Shown here one piece after another: positions 1 to 6,545 of a DNA stretch of 14,292 nt (positions within the stretch are counted from its first letter, which is position 1; each line of letters begins with the position of its first letter). A program made the position numbers and the translations under genes. The notes beneath the pieces were generated by a model. It saw only the letters and a list, made by a program, of their open reading frames with translations, was not told the origin of the DNA and made no database searches. The stretch lies in contig SFQP01000015.1 of the NCBI GenBank assembly GCA_004562975.1, positions 1 through 14,292 on the forward strand, given 5' to 3'. Origin of the DNA: a bacterium. GTDB taxonomy: Bacteria; Bacteroidota; Bacteroidia; Bacteroidales; Bacteroidaceae.

Positions 1-94
1 TCAGCAGGGCGGAAAGCAAGGTCTTCACGATGCGGTTGTCCTCCAACAGGTACTTGAAAACAGTGTCGTAGATGGGGTTGGCGATATGTAGCAT
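1..94 (-). CDS. Rpn/PD-(D/E)XK nuclease family protein, N-terminus only
   Basis: The reading frame opens with ATG at 94 and continues without a stop off the left edge, giving 31 residues that begin MLHIANPIYDTVFKYLLEDN. This opening resembles the Bacteroidales proteins usually annotated as Rpn family recombination-promoting nuclease or PD-(D/E)XK nuclease family transposase, which typically start 'MLxIANPIYDxVFKYLxED'. That assignment is from memory of the family; the nuclease core itself lies outside the window. The gene starts 39 bp after the stop of the EnvC-like gene on the same strand, so it may be read from the same transcript. No convincing promoter of its own is visible in that short gap. 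Function in the cell is not established for this subgroup. Confidence 0.6.
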   Translation of the reverse strand, partial: MLHIANPIYDTVFKYLLEDNRIVKTLLSALL

Positions 95-133
95 GGCGTA
101 AAATCTATTTGTTAAGCAACTTCAAATCATTAG

Positions 134-1504
134 CTACCGGCCGAGCCAAGCTTCCGGGTTAAGTTTGGCCGTTTCCTTCCGGAGTTGGAAATGGAGGGTA
201 CAGTTACCCGAAGCGTCGGGTGCCACAGTGCCGAGTATTTGCCGGCTGTCCACCTGCTGCCCCCGGTGAACGGTGGTAGAGGACAGATTGCAGTAGACTG
301 ACATATACGAACCATGGCGCACAATGATGTTATACTGTCCGCCGTAGGTAAAGACAGCCGTCACCTCACCTTTGAAGACAGCGCGGGCCTGTGCGCCGGG
401 TCGACCGGTAATATTGATGCCCTTGCTGTCAAGTTGCACGCCCCGCAGGCCCTCCACATTGTACTGCCCGTAGTGCGTCGTGATGGCATACGACCCGGTG
501 ATGGGCATAGGCAGCCGTCCACGATTGGCAGCAAAGTTGTTCGACAGTGTACGGTCCGCGTTGTCCGCCTCCAGGAATTTAGGCTCTGCCGGTTCAGCCG
601 GAGCGGTGGTCCGGCGGTTTGTTTTAGCCTTCGCGTTCGTTTTTTTGGTGGTATTCCCCTTGGCTGTTTTACGTACGGCGGCAGCCTTTTCCCGTTCCGC
701 CTTCAGTTTGGCCTGTCGGGCAGCCTCAGCCTTGCGCTTGCGTTCAGCCTCCTCGCGTCGGCGACGTTCGGCTGCGGCAATCTCCTCCTGGATCAGTTTG
801 TCAATGCGTGCGTCAAGCTGTGCCGCCTTTTTGCGTTGCTGTGCGATGGAAGACTGGAGCTGCTTCTGCTTTTGGTTCAGTTCCTCCACCACCTGTTTGC
901 GTTCGCGATGCTGTGCTTCGAGCTGTTGCTTCTGGGCTTTTCCTTCACTGAGGAGCCGGTTTTTCTCCTGTTTCACGCCGAGCACCTCGTTACGTTTCGC
1001 CCTCACTGCCTCCTCCTTATCGTGGATGAGTTTACCCTGTGCGCGTTGGTAGCGGGAAAACTGCGTAACGTAGCGCATCCGGCGGTACATCTGGCGGAAG
1101 TTCTTGGCCGAAAGGATGAACTGCCATTTGGACAGTTGCATACGGTTGCGGTACATATACGTCACCGCCCGCCGGTACTGCCGTTTGCATTCGTTCAAGT
1201 CAGCCTCCAGCGCGTCCAGTTGTTTCTCCAGTCCGGCGATGGTGGTCCCCAGTTCGTTCACCTCGGCATCGATACCGTTGACATAGCGCGTCCGTTCCTC
1301 AATTTGGGCACTTATCACCTGCAGGTTCGCCAGCTGAGAGCGCACATCCTTCTTGGTGGACTTCAGCAAGTTCTCTTGAGCCGCAATATCCTTTTTGAGC
1401 GACGACTGCTGCTTTTGGAGCGACCGTATCTGCTTGTTTGTCTGCGCCATAAGGGGGAGGCAGGCCAGACAGACGCATATATATATAATAAGGTGTCGGA
1501 GCAT
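134..1504 (-). CDS. EnvC-like murein hydrolase activator (coiled coil plus degenerate LytM/M23 domain)
   Basis: This is a 456-residue exported protein. A signal peptide (residues 1-20, hydrophobic LIIYICVCLACLPL then MAQ) is followed by a long coiled coil (about 22-245), a Lys/Arg/Ala-rich linker (about 246-308), and a C-terminal LytM/M23 domain (about 330-456). The layout matches EnvC/NlpD-type activators, which switch on cell-wall amidases at division. The zinc site is degraded: the usual HxGxD motif reads SKGINI (S360, N364), the usual YxHL reads YCNL (N406), and only the LHF histidine (H438) remains. That fits a non-enzymatic activator rather than a peptidase. I chose ATG at 1504; a TTG at 1510 is an in-frame alternative that leaves a 3-bp gap to the upstream stop. 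The gene follows the DUF4292 lipoprotein by 9 bp, so they are probably cotranscribed. Confidence 0.88.
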   Translation of the reverse strand: MLRHLIIYICVCLACLPLMAQTNKQIRSLQKQQSSLKKDIAAQENLLKSTKKDVRSQLANLQVISAQIEERTRYVNGIDAEVNELGTTIAGLEKQLDALEADLNECKRQYRRAVTYMYRNRMQLSKWQFILSAKNFRQMYRRMRYVTQFSRYQRAQGKLIHDKEEAVRAKRNEVLGVKQEKNRLLSEGKAQKQQLEAQHRERKQVVEELNQKQKQLQSSIAQQRKKAAQLDARIDKLIQEEIAAAERRRREEAERKRKAEAARQAKLKAEREKAAAVRKTAKGNTTKKTNAKAKTNRRTTAPAEPAEPKFLEADNADRTLSNNFAANRGRLPMPITGSYAITTHYGQYNVEGLRGVQLDSKGINITGRPGAQARAVFKGEVTAVFTYGGQYNIIVRHGSYMSVYCNLSSTTVHRGQQVDSRQILGTVAPDASGNCTLHFQLRKETAKLNPEAWLGR

Positions 1505-1513
1505 GGGCAAGCG

Positions 1514-2368
1514 TTATAAGTTCAGACCTTTGAGCACTTCGTTCACAGACCGCCGGGTGTACTTTGCCGAAACCGTGGTCCGCGTGTTCCAGTCCGTATC
1601 ATTCTTCAGGTTCGAGAGGGTGAGGTTCAGCCCCATGTCCTTCCCCGTTCCGCTCACCTGCATCTGCATCTGCGTGGGGAAATTCCGTCCGGCAAACTCC
1701 CGGAAGCCGCCATACGTCCAGCAGAAACGGCCTTTGTCGCCGGCGTTGCGTCCTTTCACCTGCAGTTCGTCGATGCGGACAGCCTCCTCGTTGGTGAAGA
1801 ATGTGTAAGCCAGTTTTGGGGTATCGGCCAGCGTGAGCAGCGTGTGCGCACCCTCGTGGCTGAGTTGGAAACGTGCAGTCCGGGCGTTGAGCTTGCGTTG
1901 TCCCGGGACGAACAGCTCGTTCCAGAAAAGCGACTGCAGGGCATAGAAGTCGAGGTTAGCCTGCCGGAGGAAACTCACCTCGGAATAAGCCGCCCGCACA
2001 TACTGCTTGTTGATGCGGTCCACCATCAGCACATCCTGCGGCGTAAATTCGAGCACAGCCACCTCAAAACCGAGTGCGCGGAGCGAGAGGCGCACCACGT
2101 CGTCGCGCTTCATGCGCAACTGTCCGCTCACGTTGAGATCCTTGCCCATGCCTTGCAAGCTGACTTTGGCCGAGGCCGTGATGCAAGGCCGGTTCACCTG
2201 CACGCCGGCCACCTTGGTGACATAGGCCGCCGCAGCCTCGGCAGCGGCTTCCGCCTTTGCGGTGGCCTGTTCGGCCGGAGCCGGTGATTTTTCCTTCGTA
2301 ACGTGTTGTCCCGATCGGCAAGCGGCCATCAGGAGGCAGCAAGCCAGTAAGCATATCAGTTTTTGCAT
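1514..2368 (-). CDS. DUF4292 family lipoprotein
   Basis: This is a 284-residue protein with a lipoprotein signal: a hydrophobic stretch then LMAAC with the lipidated cysteine at residue 17. A low-complexity Ala/Glu/Lys spacer (about 25-48) follows, then a mostly beta region with the pattern of DUF4292 proteins (for example residues reading VSLQGMGKDLNVSGQLRMKR and LRALGFEVAVLEFTPQDVLM). The family is found in Bacteroidota and has been compared with the LolA/LolB-like lipoprotein-carrier fold; the molecular role is unknown. It sits between the TPR lipoprotein (51 bp upstream) and the EnvC-like gene (9 bp downstream), an arrangement I recall as conserved. That suggests an envelope function shared by the three, but this is inference. 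Confidence 0.85.
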   Translation of the reverse strand: MQKLICLLACCLLMAACRSGQHVTKEKSPAPAEQATAKAEAAAEAAAAYVTKVAGVQVNRPCITASAKVSLQGMGKDLNVSGQLRMKRDDVVRLSLRALGFEVAVLEFTPQDVLMVDRINKQYVRAAYSEVSFLRQANLDFYALQSLFWNELFVPGQRKLNARTARFQLSHEGAHTLLTLADTPKLAYTFFTNEEAVRIDELQVKGRNAGDKGRFCWTYGGFREFAGRNFPTQMQMQVSGTGKDMGLNLTLSNLKNDTDWNTRTTVSAKYTRRSVNEVLKGLNL

Positions 2369-2419
2369 ATTCTTAAATCATGATTCAAAACATAGGAAAG
2401 CAGAGCGATGTCCCCGATG

Positions 2420-4234
2420 TCAGGGCCTGCGCCGCCAGATTTTCCGTTGCAGCACCTTCTTCTGCGCCTTGTCGGTGGTCAGCTGCAACGCCTTTTTCCA
2501 GTATTCTGGAGCCAGTTTCTTATCTCCGGCATGGTAGAAAATGTCCCCTGCGTGGTCAAAGATAGATGCGTTCTCCTCCGTTTCGGGCGTATAGCGCAAC
2601 GCCTCCTCCATATAGATTTGCGCCTCGCGGTAACGTCCCAGTTTGAAGAGAATCCAGGCATACGTGTCGAGATAAGTAGCATTCTGCGGCTCCACCTCCA
2701 CCGTCCGTCGGCTCATCGGCTCGGCCTTTTCCAGATTCCTCCCCTCCACGGAAAGGAAGTACGCATAGTTGTTCAGGCAGAAAAGGTTCAGCGGGTTATA
2801 TTCCAGCGAGCGGTCGTAAGCCAGGTACGCCTCCTCCGTCAGGTGGCTGTCGTGGAGCACGTCGCCCAGCAGGGCCAACACGTCCGATGCCAGCTGCGGA
2901 TCCGTGTTTTCGTCCACGCGCTCCGCTCCGCGCTGCAACACGCGGATGGCCTCCGCGTTGTTTCCCGAGCGATAATGAGCCTCTCCTTCGTAGTAGTAGA
3001 AGGTGATTTCCGAAGGGTCATACAGTTCCCCTTCGCGGCAGATTTGCGCCACGCGGTTCATGTCGCCCCGCAGCAGCATATACTGCAATATCTGCAGCCG
3101 CGCCTTCGTGTAGTCGGGTTCAATTTCGAGGATGCGGTACATCACCCTCATCACCGAATCGGCTGGCATTTTCCTTTCTATCATGTAATAGGCTTGCAGC
3201 TCCGCCATGTCGCGGTTCTCCTGTGGTTCAGCCAAAGCCTGGCGGAACAGGTTGAGCACCGGTGTCGAGTCAGCCCGCGCCTTGATATTGTCCACGGCAT
3301 AGGCGCGCATAGCCTCCAGCCGTGCCCCGCTTTGCGTCCGGGGGTTGAGCACCACGCGGTTGAGCAAGTCCAGATAGAGCGAGTCGGCGCGTGCCGCCTT
3401 GTAGTAAGCCAGCAGCGAGAGCTGTGCATAACTGTTGTCAGGCTCAGCAGTCAGCACGTCGCGATAGATGTCCAGTGCGCGTTCGTGGTAACCATGTTGG
3501 TCGTAAAGGTCACCCATGAGCACACGGTAGCGCAGGTCGAGCGGATACTCCGCACAGAGTTCCTCCAAAGCCTGATAAGCGTGCTCGTCGTCCTTCATGG
3601 CCAGGTACGTCTGGAATTTCTCCATGCTGAGCGCCTCGCTCCGTCCGTCGAGGCGTTCCAGCCGTTCCAGCGTGCGGATGGCACCGGCATAGTCACCGCT
3701 GGTTTTGTAGAGCCACGCGAGGTTGGCCAGCGTTTCGTAGGTCAGGTTGGCATCGGCTATTTCCTCGTAGAGCCTGATGGCCTCGCGGTACTGCGCACTG
3801 TTGGCCAGGTAGGTGGCCAGCGTTTCCTTGTAATAGAGATTGTCGGGTGCCAGCTCCGTGGCCCTGCGGAGCAGCGAGTCGCCCTCGGCGCGTGCCAGCG
3901 TGTCGGAGTAGGTGGAATAGGAAAGTTTGAGCACCGCCATTTCATAGACAGCCTCCGGCGCGGCAGGTTTCAGGCGCAGCGCGGCATCGAGCAGTTCAAA
4001 CTCCGCGTCAATCTGTTCGCGTTGCTTTTGGCGCACAGCCTCGAGGAAGAGTTTGTTGAAAGCGCGTTCCGTGCGATAGTCAACCTCAGTCATGGCCACC
4101 TGATGAGCCACCTTGGGCTGGCGGAACGCATCGGTGGGTTTCGCCGTCCGTGGTGGCTGCGTCCGGCAGGCCGAAAGCAGGCAGACCAGCATGAGGAGTG
4201 CTAAAAGCAAACGATACATGAGCGGAAAAGTCAT
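2420..4234 (-). CDS. Tetratricopeptide repeat lipoprotein
   Basis: This 604-residue protein has a lipoprotein signal ending LLSAC (cysteine 23 from the first ATG) and then helical repeats over nearly its whole length. TPR-like units are visible throughout, for example 'ATYLANSAQYREAIRLYEEI', 'LAWLYKTSGDYAGAIRTLER', 'GDLYDQHGYHERALDIYRDV' and, near the end, 'YAWILFKLGRYREAQIYMEE'. TPR proteins act as scaffolds for protein contacts; no enzyme motif is visible. The export signal places it on the periplasmic side of the inner or outer membrane. A second ATG at 4219 would give a shorter n-region (MYRLLLALL) and is equally plausible as the start. It begins 12 bp after the dut stop, so translation of the two genes is probably linked. 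The C-terminus is strongly basic (KIWRRRP). Confidence 0.87.
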   Translation of the reverse strand: MTFPLMYRLLLALLMLVCLLSACRTQPPRTAKPTDAFRQPKVAHQVAMTEVDYRTERAFNKLFLEAVRQKQREQIDAEFELLDAALRLKPAAPEAVYEMAVLKLSYSTYSDTLARAEGDSLLRRATELAPDNLYYKETLATYLANSAQYREAIRLYEEIADANLTYETLANLAWLYKTSGDYAGAIRTLERLERLDGRSEALSMEKFQTYLAMKDDEHAYQALEELCAEYPLDLRYRVLMGDLYDQHGYHERALDIYRDVLTAEPDNSYAQLSLLAYYKAARADSLYLDLLNRVVLNPRTQSGARLEAMRAYAVDNIKARADSTPVLNLFRQALAEPQENRDMAELQAYYMIERKMPADSVMRVMYRILEIEPDYTKARLQILQYMLLRGDMNRVAQICREGELYDPSEITFYYYEGEAHYRSGNNAEAIRVLQRGAERVDENTDPQLASDVLALLGDVLHDSHLTEEAYLAYDRSLEYNPLNLFCLNNYAYFLSVEGRNLEKAEPMSRRTVEVEPQNATYLDTYAWILFKLGRYREAQIYMEEALRYTPETEENASIFDHAGDIFYHAGDKKLAPEYWKKALQLTTDKAQKKVLQRKIWRRRP

Positions 4235-4246
4235 GAAAAGAAAGAG

Positions 4247-4678
4247 TCACACGCCCGAATGTCCGAAGCCGCCTTCACCGCGTTCCGTATCGTCGAGAGT
4301 TTCCACGGCGTCCCACTCGGCGGTTTCGTGGCGCGCCACCACCAGCTGTGCTATGCGGTCGCCATCGGCGATGGTGAAAGGTTCGGCCGAGAGGTTGGCC
4401 ATGATCACGCCGATTTCGCCCCTGTAGTCGGCATCGATGGTGCCAGGAGTGTTGAGCAGGGTGATACCATGCTTCAGTGCCAGTCCGGAGCGCGGCCTCA
4501 CCTGTGCCTCATAGCCTGCCGGCAGGGCGATGCGCAGCCCGGTCGGCACCAGACACCGGCCCATCGGGGGCAGGGTAACCGAAGCGTCAAGATTGGCCCG
4601 CAGGTCGACACCTGCGCTAAGCGGAGTAGCATATTGGGGCAGAGGATGCCGCGAGTGGTTGATTATGCGGATTTTCAT
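4247..4678 (-). CDS. dut: Deoxyuridine 5'-triphosphate nucleotidohydrolase (dUTPase)
   Basis: It hydrolyses dUTP to dUMP and pyrophosphate, keeping uracil out of DNA and supplying dUMP for dTMP synthesis. All five motifs of the homotrimeric family are present in 143 residues: motif 1 SAGVDLRA (21-28), motif 2 PRSGLAL (62-68), motif 3 [15 protein letters not shown] (76-90, catalytic Asp82 and Tyr85), motif 4 GDRIAQLVV (106-114) and motif 5 [10 protein letters not shown] (133-142, Phe138). Motif 5 has HSG where many members have STG. The start is ATG at 4678: the frame is open 13 codons further upstream, but those codons overlap the predicted promoter and are not family-like. Dut heads the minus-strand gene cluster and lies back to back with dgt, another dNTP hydrolase. 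Confidence 0.95.
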   Translation of the reverse strand: MKIRIINHSRHPLPQYATPLSAGVDLRANLDASVTLPPMGRCLVPTGLRIALPAGYEAQVRPRSGLALKHGITLLNTPGTIDADYRGEIGVIMANLSAEPFTIADGDRIAQLVVARHETAEWDAVETLDDTERGEGGFGHSGV

Positions 4679-4706
4679 GTCGTGCTGAGGATAGGTTATT
4701 ATTGAG

Positions 4707-4714
4707 CAAAAGTA
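4707..4714 (-). promoter_or_regulatory. Predicted -7 element for the dut operon
   Basis: Read on the minus strand this is TACTTTTG, an exact match to the Bacteroidota -7 consensus TAnnTTTG, 28 bp upstream of the dut ATG. No clear TTTG -33 box is visible at the expected distance. Its position inside the upstream extension of the dut frame supports the shorter start at 4678. Confidence 0.55.
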
Positions 4715-4777
4715 CATCTTTTGGAAGAAACGCCTGCGGCTTTGCGCTGAAAAAGCAATGACGCATGGAATATTTGC

Positions 4778-4785
4778 TACCTTTG
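4778..4785 (+). promoter_or_regulatory. Predicted -7 element for dgt
   Basis: TACCTTTG matches the Bacteroidota -7 consensus TAnnTTTG exactly. A start of transcription near 4792 would give a leader of about 105 nt, which would contain the whole CTATAG array. No convincing -33 TTTG lies about 20 bp upstream, so activity may depend on another factor. Confidence 0.5.
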
Positions 4786-4793
4786 CAAGGCTT

Positions 4794-4868
4794 CTATGGT
4801 TTTGATAGATTTCTTTAGCCTACTATAGAGCTCTATGGAAATCTATAGTTTTCTATAGTCATCTATAG
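4794..4868 (+). repeat. Array of CTATAG-like hexamers at 10-bp spacing
   Basis: CTATAG or CTATGG occurs at 4823, 4833, 4843, 4853 and 4863, exactly 10 bp apart. Weaker copies continue the same phase at 4813 (CTTTAG) and 4803 (TGATAG), with another CTATGG at 4794, one base out of phase. Each CTATAG is its own reverse complement, so adjacent copies can pair: CTATAG-TTTT-CTATAG at 4843-4858 is a hairpin, and ATAGAGCTCTAT at 4825-4836 is a perfect palindrome. The array lies between the predicted dgt promoter and the dgt ATG (4898). It could be a helically phased protein-binding site, an RNA structure in the leader, or a simple-sequence expansion. Confidence 0.85.
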
Positions 4869-4897
4869 CCTTCCATTTCCCTTAAACCCCTTCGCTC

Positions 4898-6250
4898 ATG
4901 AACTGGCAAGACCTCATTTCGTCCAAAAGATTCGGCAAAACCGAAACGCAGAAACCGCTCGAAGAAAGGCGCACGGAGTTTCAGCGCGACTACGACCGCC
5001 TGATTTTCTCGGCGGCCTTCCGGCGCATGCAAAACAAAACGCAGGTATTTCCGCTGCCGGGCAGCGTGTTTGTCCACAACCGCCTGACGCACAGCCTGGA
5101 GGTGTCGAGTGTGGGCCGCTCGCTGGGCACCGACGTGGGGCGCGAACTGATGTCCGTCCACCCGGAGCTGGCCGACACGGAAATCACCGGCCTGGGGGCT
5201 ATCGTCAGCGCGGCCTGTCTGGCTCACGACATGGGGAACCCGCCCTTCGGCCACTCGGGCGAAAGAGCCATACGCACCTACTTCAGCGAGGGCGGCGGCA
5301 GCCGGCTGCACCGCTACGTCACGCCTGAGGGGAAGGACCTCTCGGAACAGGAGTGGCTGGACTTCACGCGCTTCGACGGCAACGCCAACACGTTCCGTCT
5401 GCTCACGCACCAATTCAACGGCCGGCGCAGGGGGGGCTTCGTGATGACCTACGCCACGCTGGCCGCCATCGTGAAATATCCCTACGGTTCGGAACGCGCG
5501 GTGGCAAAACCCAAGTTCGGCTACTTCGAGCCAGAGCGGCACACCTTTCTGCACATCGCTCGCGAGCTGGGCATTGACCTGCTGCCCACCCCCGATGGCG
5601 GAACGCGCCATGCCCGCCACCCGTTGGTGTATCTCGTCGAGGCCGCCGACGACATCTGCTACGAAATCATGGACATCGAGGATGCCCACAAGCTGCGGCT
5701 ACTGTCCGAGGAGCTGACAATGGACCTCTTCCTCGGATTTTTCGAACCGCACGAGCAGCAGCGGCTCAAAGAAGTCTATGCGCACGAAACGGACGTTGAT
5801 GACCAGATTGTGTACTACCGTTCGTGCGTCATCAACGCGCTGGAGCGGGCTTGCGTGCGCATCTTTATGGACCACGAGGAGGAAATCCTCCACGGCAGCT
5901 TCAAGGGTTCCCTCATCGACCACCTGCCGCCCCTGCTCCACAAGGCTTACCGCCGCTGCGAGGAGATTGCGGCAGGCCGCATCTACCGTTGCAAGGAAGT
6001 GACGGATGTGGACCTGGCGGGTTACCGCATCATCTACACGCTGCTGGAACTGTTCACCGACGCGGTGATGGCTCCCGAAAAGGCCTACTCGCAACTGCTC
6101 CTGGCACAGGTGCCCTCGCAGTATGAGGTTCATGCTCCGCGCATAGGCAACCGGCTGATGGCGGTGCTGGACTATCTGTCGGGCATGACGGACGTGTACG
6201 CGCTCAACCTTTACCGCAAAATCAACGGACACTCGCTGCCGAGCGTATAG
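4898..6250 (+). CDS. dgt: Deoxyguanosinetriphosphate triphosphohydrolase (HD domain)
   Basis: This enzyme cleaves dGTP to deoxyguanosine and triphosphate and so tunes the dNTP pool. The 450-residue protein has the HD-superfamily metal site: His65 in RLTHSLEV, His110-Asp111 in CLAHDMGNPPFGHSGE, and a later Asp in VEAADDICYEIMD (Asp251 or Asp252). His119 and Glu122 in the GHSGE stretch are also typical of dGTPases. The N-terminal 'DYDRLIFSAAFRRMQNKTQV' (31-50) is a family signature. Length is normal for Bacteroidales dgt. The ATG at 4898 is preceded by a T/C-rich leader without a Shine-Dalgarno sequence, as is common in this phylum. It is divergent from dut and seems to be a single-gene transcript; the next gene is 295 bp away. 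Confidence 0.93.
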   Translation: MNWQDLISSKRFGKTETQKPLEERRTEFQRDYDRLIFSAAFRRMQNKTQVFPLPGSVFVHNRLTHSLEVSSVGRSLGTDVGRELMSVHPELADTEITGLGAIVSAACLAHDMGNPPFGHSGERAIRTYFSEGGGSRLHRYVTPEGKDLSEQEWLDFTRFDGNANTFRLLTHQFNGRRRGGFVMTYATLAAIVKYPYGSERAVAKPKFGYFEPERHTFLHIARELGIDLLPTPDGGTRHARHPLVYLVEAADDICYEIMDIEDAHKLRLLSEELTMDLFLGFFEPHEQQRLKEVYAHETDVDDQIVYYRSCVINALERACVRIFMDHEEEILHGSFKGSLIDHLPPLLHKAYRRCEEIAAGRIYRCKEVTDVDLAGYRIIYTLLELFTDAVMAPEKAYSQLLLAQVPSQYEVHAPRIGNRLMAVLDYLSGMTDVYALNLYRKINGHSLPSV

Positions 6251-6304
6251 GAAACCGGCGGACGGCATAAACATATTCACCTTCCGGCGGAAACTTCTGC
6301 ACTG

Positions 6305-6320
6305 GGGACAAAATTGTCCC
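6305..6320. promoter_or_regulatory. Perfect palindrome GGGACAA-AA-TTGTCCC
   Basis: Seven-bp arms are separated by two bases, 54 bp after the dgt stop. There is no T-run on either side, so it is not a classical terminator. A two-base loop is too tight for an RNA hairpin of full length, so a dimeric protein operator is as likely as a terminator stem. Confidence 0.45.
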
Positions 6321-6368
6321 ATGCCGTCACTGTTGTCTACGGATTTTGTAATCGTCACAGCCCTTCCC

Positions 6369-6406
6369 GATAAATATTTTTCATAATTTATCCTTTATCC
6401 GATAAA
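6369..6406. promoter_or_regulatory. Operator-like cluster of GATAAA/TTTATC sites at the sialidase promoter
   Basis: Four copies of the same half-site occur in 38 bp: GATAAAT (6369-6375), ATTTATC (6386-6392), TTTATC (6394-6399) and GATAAA (6401-6406). The last two form a perfect inverted repeat, TTTATC-C-GATAAA; the first two form GATAAAT-N10-ATTTATC. The cluster overlaps the proposed -33 box and spacer of the sialidase promoter, where a repressor or activator would be expected to bind. The regulator is not in this window. Confidence 0.5.
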
Positions 6407-6419
6407 ATCCATACTTTTG
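6387..6419 (+). promoter_or_regulatory. Predicted promoter of the sialidase gene
   Basis: TTTA at 6387-6390 is followed after 21 bp by TACTTTTG at 6412-6419. The second box matches TAnnTTTG exactly and the first differs by one base from TTTG. Transcription would begin near 6426 and leave a leader of about 120 nt, which contains a GC-rich hairpin, GGGCGG-AGAG-CCGCCC (6492-6507), without a T-run. Confidence 0.6.
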
Positions 6420-6545
6420 CAAGCGTGCGGTATATGCCGCCCCAGCCCCGCCTTGCCGTAGACTGGCAGCAGCCTTGCGCGCCATCGTTCCGGGCGGAGA
6501 GCCGCCCCAACCCTAACGCATCATTATTCCCCTTAATTATTTACT

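Noticed and set aside
1477..1497. TATATATATAATAAGG stretch shared in part with the sialidase coding region near 6809-6822
   Set aside because: Both are explained by Ile/Tyr/Asn codons in coding sequence; the match is short and low in complexity.
314..1519. A 401-codon plus-strand frame opposite the EnvC-like gene
   Set aside because: It is a Leu/Phe-rich mirror of the Lys/Gln/Glu-rich coiled coil, not a membrane protein gene; no promoter or family match is seen.
2408..4204. A 598-codon open frame on the plus strand opposite the TPR gene
   Set aside because: It is the mirror of a GC-rich coding gene; its translation has no recognisable domain or signal, whereas the minus-strand frame has a lipobox and clear TPR units.
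4679..4717. Longer dut with 13 extra N-terminal residues
   Set aside because: The extension overlaps the predicted -7 box, and family proteins start at or near MKIRIIN.
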